Positions 63,872 through 64,000 of a stretch of 64,000 nucleotides of DNA are shown in pieces. The position numbers and the translations under genes were made by a program. Location: assembly GCF_010183535.1 (NCBI RefSeq), contig NC_071329.1, forward strand, positions 15,700,879 through 15,764,878, read 5' to 3'. Position 1 is the stretch's first letter; each line of letters starts with the position of its first letter. Source of the DNA: Caenorhabditis remanei. Lineage: Eukaryota > Nematoda > Chromadorea > Rhabditida > Rhabditidae. The notes under the pieces are model-generated. The model did no database searches. It saw only the letters and a program-made list of their open reading frames with translations, and was not told the origin of the DNA.

Positions 63872-64000
63872 AACTTTTATTATTGACGCATATGCTAAAA
63901 ATCGCTACAACTCCTGTTCTCCTGACTTAAAAGGAGTCTAGGTGGAAGAGTTTTTTAACACGGCCGTGTAGTCCTCTCGGACAAAATTATTTTTAAGAAG
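63872..64000. repeat. start of a second foldback element, cut by the window end
   Basis: It resembles one arm of the palindrome at 49548-50096 (ATGCTAAAAATCGCT, AAAAGGAGTCTAG, GTGTAGTCCTCTCGGACAAAA). The second arm lies outside. Confidence 0.7.

Overview
The window is nuclear DNA of a nematode, almost certainly a Caenorhabditis species. It has AT-rich intergenic DNA, minimal introns of about 45-60 bp with TTTTCAG-type acceptors, an srx-type chemoreceptor gene, a dense load of palindromic MITEs, isolated tRNA genes inside introns, and BEL/Pao-type retrotransposons. It is not prokaryotic and has no CRISPR array.

Left third (1-24.6 kb): four paralogous UPF1-like superfamily 1 helicase genes. 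Copies 1 (complement 39..3667), 2 (6000..12443) and 3 (15150..18797) share one architecture: a conserved N-terminal region, a complete SF1 helicase core, a short coiled coil and a C-terminal C3HC4 RING finger on small exons. Copy 3 looks intact. Copy 1 has a 4-base deletion in its large exon. Copy 2 is split by a very young gag-only LTR retrotransposon with identical 341-bp LTRs, and it also has duplicated tail exons. Copy 4 (complement 20522..24589) replaces coiled coil and RING with an Arg/Gly/Asn/Gln-rich tail. Two inverted copies of the 3' end of a membrane-protein gene follow copies 2 and 3. tRNA-Lys(TTT) and a tRNA-Ala-like gene lie between copies 1 and 2.

Middle (24.6-39.5 kb): repeat-rich spacer and a ten-exon NIM1-like Ser/Thr kinase gene on the minus strand. 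It ends in a CaaX box and carries tRNA-Leu(AAG), antisense, and tRNA-Trp(CCA) in introns. A further long spacer holds inverted-repeat elements and fragments of an unrecognised gene.

39.56-49.36 kb: a recently inserted BEL/Pao element (571-bp LTRs, 5-bp target duplication AAGAT) with Gag and Pol. Its left end is a rearranged array: full LTR, reverse-transcribed tRNA-Gly with CCA tail, inverted LTR, LTR fragment, a second complete tRNA-Gly copy, LTR fragment, primer-binding site. The LTR also seems to encode the first exon of Gag, spliced in phase over a 2.2-kb intron, and possibly also the first exon of a separate zinc-knuckle protein.

Right end (49.4-64 kb): a ~550-bp palindrome, a seven-exon srx chemoreceptor gene whose introns contain MITEs (one carrying a nested 1.7-kb TIR element), a poorly resolved small gene, a solo LTR, and the 3' end of another serpentine receptor gene. 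In both receptor genes the same MITE family sits 11-12 nt downstream of the 5' splice site.

Exon joins were read by eye from splice consensus and paralogue comparison; no transcript data or searches were available.
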